Assembly: GCF_036245645.1 (NCBI RefSeq)
Contig: NZ_BTPE01000003.1
Coordinates: 248,001 to 312,000, forward strand
Source of the DNA: Algoriphagus taiwanensis
GTDB taxonomy: Bacteria; Bacteroidota; Bacteroidia; Cytophagales; Cyclobacteriaceae
Reading direction: 5' to 3'
Length of the DNA: 64,000 nucleotides
Under the pieces are notes generated by a model that saw only the letters and a program-made list of their open reading frames with translations, had not been told where the DNA came from and made no database searches. The position numbers and the translations under genes are program-made. This document shows, piece after piece, positions 32,587 to 40,820 of the stretch (the first letter of the stretch is position 1; each line of letters opens with the position of its first letter).

Positions 32587-34485
32587 ATGGCAGAAACTGT
32601 AAAATATACCGAAGACAGTATCAAATCCCTGGATTGGAGAGAGCATATCCGCCTCAGACCCGGGATGTACATCGGAAAGCTTGGAGACGGTAGCGCTCAG
32701 GATGACGGAATCTACGTCTTGGTAAAGGAAGTGCTGGACAATTCCATCGATGAGCACATGATGGGATATGGACGGACAATCGATGTAAAAATCTCCGAAC
32801 ATCGGGTAGAAGTACGTGACTATGGTCGGGGAATTCCCTTGGGAAAAGTCATAGACTGTGTCTCCAAAATCAATACCGGTGGAAAATACGATTCCGGTGC
32901 TTTCCAAAAGTCTGTGGGACTAAATGGAGTCGGTACCAAGGCCGTCAATGCACTTTCTGATTACTTTAAAGTGCAGGCTTACCGAGATGGAGAAACTAAG
33001 GTGGCTGAGTTTGAGAAAGGAATTTTGACCAATGATGCCCCTGTGGATAAGACTTCCGAGCGAAACGGAACTAAGGTGATTTTCACTCCGGATGCTACAA
33101 TTTTCAAAAATTACCATTTCATCCCCGAGTATCTGGAAAATCAGATTTGGAACTACGCTTATCTGAATGCTGGCCTAACCATCAATTACAACGGGAAGAA
33201 ATACTTTTCTGACAAAGGACTTTACGATCTCCTTTCGAATAAAATCGATGAGGAAAGTATCAGATACCCAATCATTCATCTGAAAGGAAATGACATCGAA
33301 GTAGCAATTACCCACTCAGGGAGCTATGGAGAGGAATATTATTCCTTTGTCAATGGACAATATACCACGCAGGGAGGGACTCACTTGGCGGCTTTCCGAG
33401 AAGCCATTGTGAAGACTGTACGCGAATTTTACAAAAAAGACTACGATGCCTCTGATATCCGCCAATCCGTAGTAGCCGCTATCGCTGTTCGGGTTCAGGA
33501 ACCTGTCTTCGAATCCCAAACCAAAACCAAATTGGGTTCTCAAAGTGTAGGACCTGATGGACCTACGCTTCGGACTTTTGTCAATGACTTCATCAAGACC
33601 GAGTTAGACAATTATCTCCATAAAAATCCAGCAACTGCGGATGCATTGCTTAAGCGTATTCTTCAGTCTGAGCGGGAGCGAAAGGAGATTTCAGGAATCA
33701 AGAAGCTGGCCAATGAGCGGGCAAAAAAGGCCAACCTGCATAACAAAAAGCTCAGAGATTGCCGGGTACATTACGACGACCCAAAAGGGGATGAGGAAGT
33801 GAAAAATAAGACCATGCTCTTCATCACTGAGGGGGATTCTGCATCAGGTTCCATCACCAAAAGCCGGGATGTGCAGACTCAGGCGGTTTTTTCTCTCCGA
33901 GGCAAGCCTCTAAACTGCTACGGAATGACCAAAAAAGTGGTCTATGAAAATGAGGAGTTCAACTTGCTTCAGCATGCTTTGAATATCGAAGATGGAATCG
34001 AAAATCTCCGCTATCGAAAGATTGTGATTGCTACGGATGCTGACGTGGATGGAATGCATATCCGCTTGCTCATCATGACTTATTTTCTGCAGTTTTTCCC
34101 CGATTTGGTCAAAAATGGGCACTTGTTCATTTTGGATACTCCTTTGTTCCGGGTCAGAAACAAAAAGGAAACCATTTATTGCTATACCGACGAGGAGAGG
34201 CAAAGAGCTATCCACAAGTTGGGTTCCAAGCCGGAAATCACCCGATTCAAAGGATTGGGAGAGATTTCTCCTGAGGAGTTTGGCAATTTCATCGGAGAGG
34301 ATATCCGTTTGGACCCGATCATTCTGAATAAGGATACCAAAATCTCGGATTTGTTGAGTTTCTATATGGGAAAGAATACTCCAGACCGGCAAAACTTTAT
34401 CATCGACAATCTGAAGATCGAGAAAGACCTTGCCTTGGAGGACCCTAAAGAAACTGCCGAATCAGAAAATGAGGAAGCAGCGTAA
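32587..34485 (+). CDS. parE: DNA topoisomerase IV subunit B
   Basis: 632 residues. The GHKL ATPase start is clear: RLRPGMYIGKLGDGSAQDDG, then LDNSIDEH and GRGIPLGKV, GLNGVGTKAVNAL. The TOPRIM domain follows (FITEGDSASGSITKSRDVQT; ATDADVDGMHI). With ParC it decatenates daughter chromosomes. The length and the absence of a GyrB insert fit ParE-type subunits in Bacteroidota. The C-terminus is acidic (DPKETAESENEEAA). parC follows 83 bases on. Confidence 0.93.
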   Translation: MAETVKYTEDSIKSLDWREHIRLRPGMYIGKLGDGSAQDDGIYVLVKEVLDNSIDEHMMGYGRTIDVKISEHRVEVRDYGRGIPLGKVIDCVSKINTGGKYDSGAFQKSVGLNGVGTKAVNALSDYFKVQAYRDGETKVAEFEKGILTNDAPVDKTSERNGTKVIFTPDATIFKNYHFIPEYLENQIWNYAYLNAGLTINYNGKKYFSDKGLYDLLSNKIDEESIRYPIIHLKGNDIEVAITHSGSYGEEYYSFVNGQYTTQGGTHLAAFREAIVKTVREFYKKDYDASDIRQSVVAAIAVRVQEPVFESQTKTKLGSQSVGPDGPTLRTFVNDFIKTELDNYLHKNPATADALLKRILQSERERKEISGIKKLANERAKKANLHNKKLRDCRVHYDDPKGDEEVKNKTMLFITEGDSASGSITKSRDVQTQAVFSLRGKPLNCYGMTKKVVYENEEFNLLQHALNIEDGIENLRYRKIVIATDADVDGMHIRLLIMTYFLQFFPDLVKNGHLFILDTPLFRVRNKKETIYCYTDEERQRAIHKLGSKPEITRFKGLGEISPEEFGNFIGEDIRLDPIILNKDTKISDLLSFYMGKNTPDRQNFIIDNLKIEKDLALEDPKETAESENEEAA

Positions 34486-34568
34486 TCATCACCCTGCATC
34501 ATCTTTTAACTAGAGACAATTTTAGAAAAGAGGAAATTTCCTTTTTCACCATCATTTGAAATCAAGAA

Positions 34569-37187
34569 ATGACTGAAAACGAAGATCAGATCAATTCAGG
34601 AGACGAAAGCCTTCACGATTCTGTCCCGGTAACGGGCATGTACAAAGACTGGTTTTTGGACTATGCTTCCTATGTGATTCTGGAGCGGGCCGTACCTGCC
34701 ATTGAAGACGGATTGAAGCCTGTTCAGAGAAGAATCCTTCACTCGATGAAGGAAATGGACGATGGACGATTCAATAAGGTCGCCAATATCATCGGACAGT
34801 CCATGCAATACCATCCGCATGGAGATGCTTCCATTGGTGATGCGATTGTCAATTTGGGTCAGAAAGACCTGCTCATTGATACGCAGGGAAACTGGGGTGA
34901 TGTCCGAACCGGTGATGGAGCTGCTGCAGCGCGATACATCGAGGCACGCTTATCCAAATTCGCTCTTGAAGTGGTATTCAACCCACAGACTACCGAATGG
35001 CAGCTTTCCTATGACGGGAGAAAAAGGGAACCGGTCACTCTACCTGTCAAATTTCCTCTTTTGCTGGCTCAAGGGGTGGAAGGAATTGCTGTGGGTTTAT
35101 CGACTAAAATTCTCCCTCACAACTTCTGTGAGCTGATCGAAGCATCCATCGAAATCCTCAAAGGAAACCCTACCAATATTCTTCCTGACTTCATGACCGG
35201 AGGATTGGCTGATTTTTCTGATTATCAGGAAGGGCTACGAGGCGGTAAAATCAAGGTGCGAGCAAGAATTGAAGAGGAGGATAACAAAACTCTTGTAATC
35301 AGAGAGATACCTTATGGAACCACTACGGATTCTCTGATTGATTCCATTCTCAAAGCCAATGATAAAGGCAAAATAAAAATCAAAAAAGTGGTCGACAACA
35401 CGGCCAAGGATGTGGAAGTGCTTATTCAGCTGGCACCGGGTGTTTCGCCGGATGTCACGATTGATGCGCTATATGCATTCACGGATTGTGAGGTTTCCAT
35501 TTCTCCCAATGCCTGCGTGATTATCGAGGACAAGCCGGTTTTCCTTTCTGTCAATAAAATCCTCGAATACAACACCAAGCAGACCAAAGAGCTGCTTAGA
35601 AGGGAGTTGGAGATCAGAAAAGGGGAGTTGATGGAAAAACTGCTTTTCTCTTCTCTGGAGAAGATTTTTATCGAAAACAGAATCTATCGGGACATTGAAG
35701 AATGTACGACTTGGGATGCGGTTTTGGAAGCGATTGATAAAGGATTGGAACCTTACAAGCCGGACTTTTATAGAGAAATCACCCAAGATGATCTGATTCG
35801 CCTCACGGAGATCAAGATCAAGAGGATTTCCAAGTTTGATGCCTTCAAGGCAGATGAATTGATGAAACGACTTCAGGAGGAATTGAAAGAAGTCAATTAC
35901 AACCTGAAGCATCTGACTCAATTTGCCATCACTTACTACCAAAACCTACTGGCTAAATACGGCAAAGGACGTGAGCGAAAGACTGAAATCAGGGCTTTTG
36001 ATACCATTCAGGCTGCTGTAGTAGCGGCTAACAATGCCAAGCTGTATGTCAACCGTGCGGATGGTTTTGTGGGCTTTGGCCTGAAAAAGGATGAGTTCGT
36101 CTGTGATTGCTCTGATTTGGATGAGATCATTGCCATTCGGAAGGATGGGAAAATGGTCGTCTCCAAGATTCAGGAGAAGACTTTCATGGGCAAGGATATT
36201 CTTTATGTAGGCGTTTTCCGGAAAAATGATGACCGGATGACTTTCAATTTGATCTATCTGGACGGAACGAGTGGCCGAACCATGGTCAAGCGATTCCAGG
36301 TCGGCGGAGTCACCCGAGACAAAGAATACGACCTTACCAAAGGGACCAAAGGCTCAAAAGTGTATTACTTAAGTGGCAATCCAAACGGAGAAGCTGAGGT
36401 GGTGACGGTCTATTTGACTCAGGGAGCAAAGGCCAGAGTGAAGGTTTTTGACTTTGATTTTGCGGAGATTGAGATCAAAGGTCGGGGAGCAGGAGGGAAT
36501 ATTCTTACCAAATATCCCGTAAGAAAGATCCAATTCAAGATGGAGGGTAAATCCACTTTAGGAGGATTGGACGTGTATTTTGATCCGTCAGTAGGTCGAT
36601 TGAATACCGATCAGAGAGGAAAGCTCATCGGGAATTTCCTTGGAGATGATAAGATTTTGGTCTTTTACAAAAATGGGGACTACGAGCTTACCGGCTTTGA
36701 ACTGACCAATCGATATGAGCCTAACGATGTGGTATTGATCCAGAAGTTTGATCCGAAGAAAACCGTCTCAGCTATTTACTATGACGGAGGCTCCAAGAAT
36801 TTCTTTGTCAAGCGATTCTTGATTGAGACTACTACGGTAAATAAGCGGTTTAACTTTATCACAGATCACAAGCAGTCTCATTTGAGACTGGTAACTACAG
36901 ATGCTCAAGCCCAAGTACAGGTAAAAGTCAAAAAAGGTAAAGAAACAGAGAATCAGGAGTTTGACCTGGAAATGCTTATCGACGTGAAAGGCTGGAAAGC
37001 GATTGGAAATAAGCTCAGCACTTATCCTGTGGAAGACCTTCAGCTGATAGAATCTGAGATTTCTCAAGAGGAAAAAGAACAAGCTAAAGGGGATGATGAG
37101 TCGACTGCTGATGATGAACTGGAGATCGGCAGTACAATTGATCTTTCTCCGAAAAAAGACGACGAGGAGCAATTGGGGCTTTTCTGA
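34569..37187 (+). CDS. parC: DNA topoisomerase IV subunit A
   Basis: 872 residues. The breakage-reunion domain is recognised from LKPVQRRILHSMKEMDDGRF, HPHGDASIGDAIV and the catalytic tyrosine in AAARYIEARLSKFA (about residue 121). The C-terminal half is a beta-pinwheel DNA-wrapping domain with degenerate blades (for example GRGAGGNILTKYPVRKIQF). An acidic tail ends in EEQLGLF, which fits the pentapeptide that binds the sliding clamp in other proteins. The 83-base gap before it contains the 12-bp palindrome aggaaatttcct. Confidence 0.93.
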   Translation: MTENEDQINSGDESLHDSVPVTGMYKDWFLDYASYVILERAVPAIEDGLKPVQRRILHSMKEMDDGRFNKVANIIGQSMQYHPHGDASIGDAIVNLGQKDLLIDTQGNWGDVRTGDGAAAARYIEARLSKFALEVVFNPQTTEWQLSYDGRKREPVTLPVKFPLLLAQGVEGIAVGLSTKILPHNFCELIEASIEILKGNPTNILPDFMTGGLADFSDYQEGLRGGKIKVRARIEEEDNKTLVIREIPYGTTTDSLIDSILKANDKGKIKIKKVVDNTAKDVEVLIQLAPGVSPDVTIDALYAFTDCEVSISPNACVIIEDKPVFLSVNKILEYNTKQTKELLRRELEIRKGELMEKLLFSSLEKIFIENRIYRDIEECTTWDAVLEAIDKGLEPYKPDFYREITQDDLIRLTEIKIKRISKFDAFKADELMKRLQEELKEVNYNLKHLTQFAITYYQNLLAKYGKGRERKTEIRAFDTIQAAVVAANNAKLYVNRADGFVGFGLKKDEFVCDCSDLDEIIAIRKDGKMVVSKIQEKTFMGKDILYVGVFRKNDDRMTFNLIYLDGTSGRTMVKRFQVGGVTRDKEYDLTKGTKGSKVYYLSGNPNGEAEVVTVYLTQGAKARVKVFDFDFAEIEIKGRGAGGNILTKYPVRKIQFKMEGKSTLGGLDVYFDPSVGRLNTDQRGKLIGNFLGDDKILVFYKNGDYELTGFELTNRYEPNDVVLIQKFDPKKTVSAIYYDGGSKNFFVKRFLIETTTVNKRFNFITDHKQSHLRLVTTDAQAQVQVKVKKGKETENQEFDLEMLIDVKGWKAIGNKLSTYPVEDLQLIESEISQEEKEQAKGDDESTADDELEIGSTIDLSPKKDDEEQLGLF

Positions 37188-37198
37188 ACAGGTAGGCC

Positions 37199-37909
37199 AT
37201 GAATCAATCCAATTCACATGGAGACAAGGAAGCGGAATTGCTAAACTATCTGGGCCAATTCATCACGGAGCATAAAAAGGAAGTGATGGAGAAGGCCCTA
37301 AGCCAGCGGACTCGCTTCATTACCGTGGTTTTGGAGGATATTTTCAAGCCTCACAATGCCAGTGCCGTGCTTCGGACTTGTGACTGCTTTGGGGTTCAGG
37401 ATATCCATGTAATAGAAAAAACGAACCAATACAAAATCAATCCCTACGTTACCCGTGGTGCCTCTCAATGGGTCGATTTGTACAAATACTTCGAGCAAGA
37501 GGGCTCCTCAGTCAAAACATGTTTTAAGCAGTTACGCAGTCAAGGCTATCGAATAGTGGCGACTACACCGGCCAAGGGCTCAATTTCCATCCATGACTTA
37601 GAACCTGATCAAAAGCTGGCTCTTGTCTTTGGAAATGAGCATGAGGGGATTTCTCAGGAGGTAAAAGAGGAGGCAGACCAATTAGTCCATATCCCTATGC
37701 TAGGCTTCACGGATAGCTTTAATATCTCTGTTTCCGCTTCCATTTTTCTTTTTGATTTGATCAAAAAAGCAGAAAAATTCAATCACCCAGATTTTTTCCT
37801 TTCAGAAAGAGAGAAAGAGGATATCCGTATAAAATGGTACAGAAGTGTGGTCAAGTACTCAGAAGTTCATGAAAAAGTGTTTTGGGAAAAGATCAAGGGA
37901 AATACCTAA
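37199..37909 (+). CDS. trmH: tRNA (guanosine-18-2'-O)-methyltransferase, SpoU/TrmH family
   Basis: 236 residues. It methylates the ribose of G18 in tRNA with SAM. The SPOUT motifs are present: VLEDIFKPHNASAVLRTCDC (motif 1 with the key Asn and Arg), LALVFGNEHEGISQEV (motif 2) and MLGFTDSFNISVSASIFLFD (motif 3, the trefoil knot). The ITRGASQW-like block (NPYVTRGASQWVDLYKY) favours TrmH over RlmB. It follows parC by 11 bases and is probably cotranscribed. Confidence 0.9.
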   Translation: MNQSNSHGDKEAELLNYLGQFITEHKKEVMEKALSQRTRFITVVLEDIFKPHNASAVLRTCDCFGVQDIHVIEKTNQYKINPYVTRGASQWVDLYKYFEQEGSSVKTCFKQLRSQGYRIVATTPAKGSISIHDLEPDQKLALVFGNEHEGISQEVKEEADQLVHIPMLGFTDSFNISVSASIFLFDLIKKAEKFNHPDFFLSEREKEDIRIKWYRSVVKYSEVHEKVFWEKIKGNT

Positions 37910-37914
37910 ATCAC

Positions 37915-38505
37915 TTAGTTTTTACTATTAAATAGTCCCGAAAACGGCTTGGATTCTGATTTATTTCTGGCTCTTTGTCGTTGCCTTTGCTTCTTCTTTT
38001 GATCCTTACTTTTCACAAGGACAGTTCTTGCGGAGATTCCCACTTGCCCTTTGTAAAATTCCTGACGCCCACTGATGTTAAGATTGGGCTTATAGTCGAG
38101 CGAAATCACCGCTCCAGCAAGGGTCAGTTCCACACCTGCAATCAAATCTACTCCCAAGGTAGAATTGCCGTAGGTATGAATGATTTCTCTGTTGGTTGGA
38201 TTTTTTACAAAACTCTCTTCAATCCCATAAGCGAGGCCGCCACCCAGGTAATAATTGAAACGCTTGGATACAATTGGCCGATGTTTTTGAGCTAAAAGTG
38301 AAAAATGGGTATTCCTGTTGAAATCCGATTGAATGATACTTTCGATCGTCAGCCTATCAGCCACTCTTTGCTGCAAAGTAAGTCCCAGCGTCCTGTAGCT
38401 TTCCGAATTTCCAAATCTCAATCCCAATGCAGTTCCATATCGCTGTGCAAAAAGGCTTTGAAAAGAAAGGAAAAAAACGAGGAGAAGAAGTAGCTTTTTG
38501 TTCAT
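37915..38505 (-). CDS. outer-membrane beta-barrel-like protein with a basic C-terminal tail
   Basis: 196 residues with a signal peptide (MNKKLLLLLVFFLSFQSLFA). The body alternates as a small barrel (RYGTALGLRFGNSESYRTLG; RFNYYLGGGLAYGIEESF; LIAGVELTLAGAVISLDY). The last 35 residues are very basic and polar (SKDQKKKQRQRQRARNKSES) and end GLFNSKN without the usual terminal aromatic of a barrel. Function unknown. Convergent with trmH, five bases apart. Confidence 0.7.
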   Translation of the reverse strand: MNKKLLLLLVFFLSFQSLFAQRYGTALGLRFGNSESYRTLGLTLQQRVADRLTIESIIQSDFNRNTHFSLLAQKHRPIVSKRFNYYLGGGLAYGIEESFVKNPTNREIIHTYGNSTLGVDLIAGVELTLAGAVISLDYKPNLNISGRQEFYKGQVGISARTVLVKSKDQKKKQRQRQRARNKSESKPFSGLFNSKN

Positions 38506-38641
38506 AGAAATTCAATTGTATGGGATTTGGCAATAACCATTCCATAATGAACTATTGCTTAAGCACCAAGACCTTAAGATTGGATGGCTCTTGCGTTACT
38601 TTTAGAGAAAAGTCTTGGGCTAATCCTGAGTTTTACCTTCT

Positions 38642-38671
38642 TTTGACTAGATTCCTGCCTGATTATTTTTC
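38642..38671 (+). promoter_or_regulatory. promoter of the ceramidase-like gene
   Basis: TTTG (38642-38645), 18 bases, TATTTTTC (38664-38671), one mismatch to TAnnTTTG, ten bases before the ATG. Confidence 0.5.
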
Positions 38672-38680
38672 ATCATTCCT

Positions 38681-40237
38681 ATGAAAAAGCTATTCCTCAT
38701 CTTCACAGTATTAATCGGTATCCTGCTTCTGTTTTCGGTCGTTTGGATTTATGTCAAGACCAAAGACCGATTCCCCGATTATTCATTAGACCTTCATTTG
38801 AAAAGTCCTGAATCTCCAATTTTTGCCGGTTTTGCCAAAGTGGATATTACACCCCGGAAATTTGAGACTTGGACAGATGCCAATGGAGATTCCCGGTACA
38901 ATCCTGAGGATGGGGACACCTTCGAAGATGCAAATGGCAATGGGCAGTTTGATGCAATCTGGTTGGCCGGTTTTCATAATTCAAGACCTGCACAAGGTAT
39001 CCTGGACCCTCTCTGGGCCAGAGCGATGGTACTGGAAGCAGGAGAAATCAAAATGGCCCTATGTGTTATCGATATGATCGGATTTGGCAATGATGAGGTG
39101 ATCTTAGCACGCAAACGGGTCCTAGAAAGTAATCCTGACTTGGACTATGTGCTCATTGCCAGTACACATGTTCACTCCTCTCCAGATCTTATCGGGCAAT
39201 GGGGTCCATCAGATTATACTAGAGGCGTAAATCCTGATTATTTGAACCAGGTTTTGGAAGGAATCAAAGATGCTGTATCGGAGGCATCTTCCGCAGTTCG
39301 TCCTGCCTATGTCCGATTTGCAGAGGAAAGCGAAAAGCTAAAGCCGCTCGTGGGAGATACACGACCACCTGCCATATTTGATGCATCGTTGAAATTGATG
39401 CAGGTACTGGATTCAGAAACCGGAGCAACCTTGGGCACACTCATGAATTGGGGAAATCATCCTGAGACCCTTTGGTCTGAAAACATCCAACTCAGTTCTG
39501 ATTTTCCTGACCCTTGGCGAAATGGAGTAGAGTCAGGTATTAAAGTAGGAGATTCTCTTGTGATGGAAGGAGTAGGGGGAGTGGCCATTTTTCTGAACGG
39601 GGCAGTGGGAGGTCTGATGACGACCCATCCGGAGATGGAGGTTGTTGATCCGTATTCCGGAGAGACCTTTCTCCGACAAAGCCCGGAAAAAATGAGAGCA
39701 CAAGGAAAGGCTTTGGCAAAAATCACCTTAGAGACCCTTCAAGACTCAGTGTGGGAGACAATCCAAACTGCCCCTTTGAGTATTCGTGCCAAAACTATTG
39801 ATCTGAAAATGGATAATTCCCTGTTTCACTTAGCGGCTATTTTGGGAATTTTTGAGCGGGGTTTTACCTCGTGGAAACATATTCGATCCGAAGTTTCTGC
39901 TTGGACGCTAGGTCCTGCGAGCTTTGTGCATGTTCCGGGTGAGCTATATCCAGAAATTCTTCATGGAGGGGTAGAATCACCCGAGGGTGGGGATTTTGGA
40001 GTTCAGCCTATCGAAGTACCTGCGATTCAATCCCGGATTCCTGGGAAATTCAAGTTTTTTGGTGGATTGACCAATGATATGATCGGGTATATCGTTCCTA
40101 AAAGTCAGTGGGACGCTGAGCCTCCTTTTACTTATGAGAACAAAAATCGACCTTATGGAGAAATCAATTCCTTGGGACCTGAGACAGCTCCTAAAATTCA
40201 CCGGGAAATATTGAGTATTCTGGAAGAAATGGACTAA
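38681..40237 (+). CDS. neutral/alkaline ceramidase-like hydrolase, membrane-anchored
   Basis: 518 residues. An N-terminal helix (LIFTVLIGILLLFSVVWIYV) anchors it. The alkaline-ceramidase N-terminal fold is seen from FAGFAKVDITPRKFE, ASTHVHSSPDLIGQWGPSD (zinc histidines) and NWGNHPETLWSENIQLSSDF with GAVGGLMT. Between the first strand and the next core element sits an aspartate-rich insert, TDANGDSRYNPEDGDTFEDA and NGNGQFDA, like a pair of EF-hand-type calcium loops. The family cleaves amide bonds in ceramides, but many bacterial members have unknown substrates. Sphingolipids are made by many Bacteroidota. Confidence 0.82.
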   Translation: MKKLFLIFTVLIGILLLFSVVWIYVKTKDRFPDYSLDLHLKSPESPIFAGFAKVDITPRKFETWTDANGDSRYNPEDGDTFEDANGNGQFDAIWLAGFHNSRPAQGILDPLWARAMVLEAGEIKMALCVIDMIGFGNDEVILARKRVLESNPDLDYVLIASTHVHSSPDLIGQWGPSDYTRGVNPDYLNQVLEGIKDAVSEASSAVRPAYVRFAEESEKLKPLVGDTRPPAIFDASLKLMQVLDSETGATLGTLMNWGNHPETLWSENIQLSSDFPDPWRNGVESGIKVGDSLVMEGVGGVAIFLNGAVGGLMTTHPEMEVVDPYSGETFLRQSPEKMRAQGKALAKITLETLQDSVWETIQTAPLSIRAKTIDLKMDNSLFHLAAILGIFERGFTSWKHIRSEVSAWTLGPASFVHVPGELYPEILHGGVESPEGGDFGVQPIEVPAIQSRIPGKFKFFGGLTNDMIGYIVPKSQWDAEPPFTYENKNRPYGEINSLGPETAPKIHREILSILEEMD

Positions 40238-40270
40238 AAAAAATCCCCTCGTTTGAGGGGATTCTTATTT
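40236..40270. terminator. bidirectional terminator between the ceramidase-like and cyclophilin genes
   Basis: Perfect 9-bp stem aatcccctc (40242-40250) / gaggggatt (40255-40263), GTTT loop, with TTCTTATTT on the plus side and an A-run (T-run on the minus strand) before it. It serves both convergent genes. Confidence 0.9.
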
Positions 40271-40706
40271 ACGCTTCGTGAATCACGATTTTTTCGATGA
40301 CATCGCCTGCCCTGATGGCGTCGATGACTTCCAGACCTTCCACCACTTTTCCAAAGCAGGTGTGGTTTCTATCCAAGTGAGCTGTGTTGGTTCTGCTATG
40401 GCAGATGAAAAACTGGGATCCACCGGTATTTCTTCCTGCATGAGCCATGGACAATACTCCCCGGTCATGGTACTGATTATCTCCATCCAATTCACATTTG
40501 ATTTTGTAACCTGGACCTCCGGCACCGTTTCCTATTGGGCAACCTCCCTGAATGACAAAGTTTGGAATTACCCGGTGAAAGGTAAGTCCATCATAGAAGC
40601 CTTTGTTTGCTAGGTCCACAAAGTTTTGGACCGTATTGGGAGCATCTTTTTCATAAAACTCCACCTTCATGGTACCTTTCTCGGTAATAATTTCAGCTGT
40701 TTTCAT
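40269..40706 (-). CDS. cyclophilin-type peptidyl-prolyl isomerase, cytoplasmic
   Basis: 145 residues, no signal. It speeds prolyl cis-trans isomerisation. The conserved core is complete: FHRVIPNFVIQGGCPIGNGA with the catalytic arginine, GVLSMAHAGRNTGGSQFFIC and HLDRNHTCFGKVVEG. It begins MKTAEIITEKGTMKVEFYEK, typical of short bacterial forms. A consensus promoter lies about 40 bases upstream and is interleaved with the pckA terminator. Confidence 0.94.
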   Translation of the reverse strand: MKTAEIITEKGTMKVEFYEKDAPNTVQNFVDLANKGFYDGLTFHRVIPNFVIQGGCPIGNGAGGPGYKIKCELDGDNQYHDRGVLSMAHAGRNTGGSQFFICHSRTNTAHLDRNHTCFGKVVEGLEVIDAIRAGDVIEKIVIHEA

Positions 40707-40747
40707 TGGTTATGGTTTATATTTCAGGCGTTTTTTTGAATCGCTGA

Positions 40748-40782
40748 CAAAAATAATCTTTGATTTCACATTTCAGCACAAA
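40748..40782 (-). promoter_or_regulatory. cyclophilin gene promoter
   Basis: Minus strand TTTG (40782-40779), 23 bases, TATTTTTG (40755-40748), a full -7 match. The leader would be about 38 bases. The TTTG lies in the T-run of the pckA terminator. Confidence 0.65.
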
Positions 40783-40811
40783 AACAAAAAAAGGAGTACC
40801 GAAGCACTCCT
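40779..40811 (-). terminator. pckA intrinsic terminator with a UUCG loop
   Basis: Minus strand stem AGGAGTGC / GTACTCCT (40811-40804 and 40799-40792) closing a TTCG tetraloop, one G-T pair, then TTTTTTTGTTTTTG. It starts ten bases past the pckA stop. Confidence 0.9.
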
Positions 40812-40820
40812 CTTTTATAA

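Noticed and set aside
33910..34392. 160-codon frame antisense to parE, and a 157-codon one antisense to parC (35469-35942)
   Set aside because: Both are antisense shadows of conserved genes, with no promoter or protein family.
34540..34556. Palindrome aggaaatttcct before parC taken as an operator
   Set aside because: A single copy of an AT-rich palindrome; nothing else supports a regulator.
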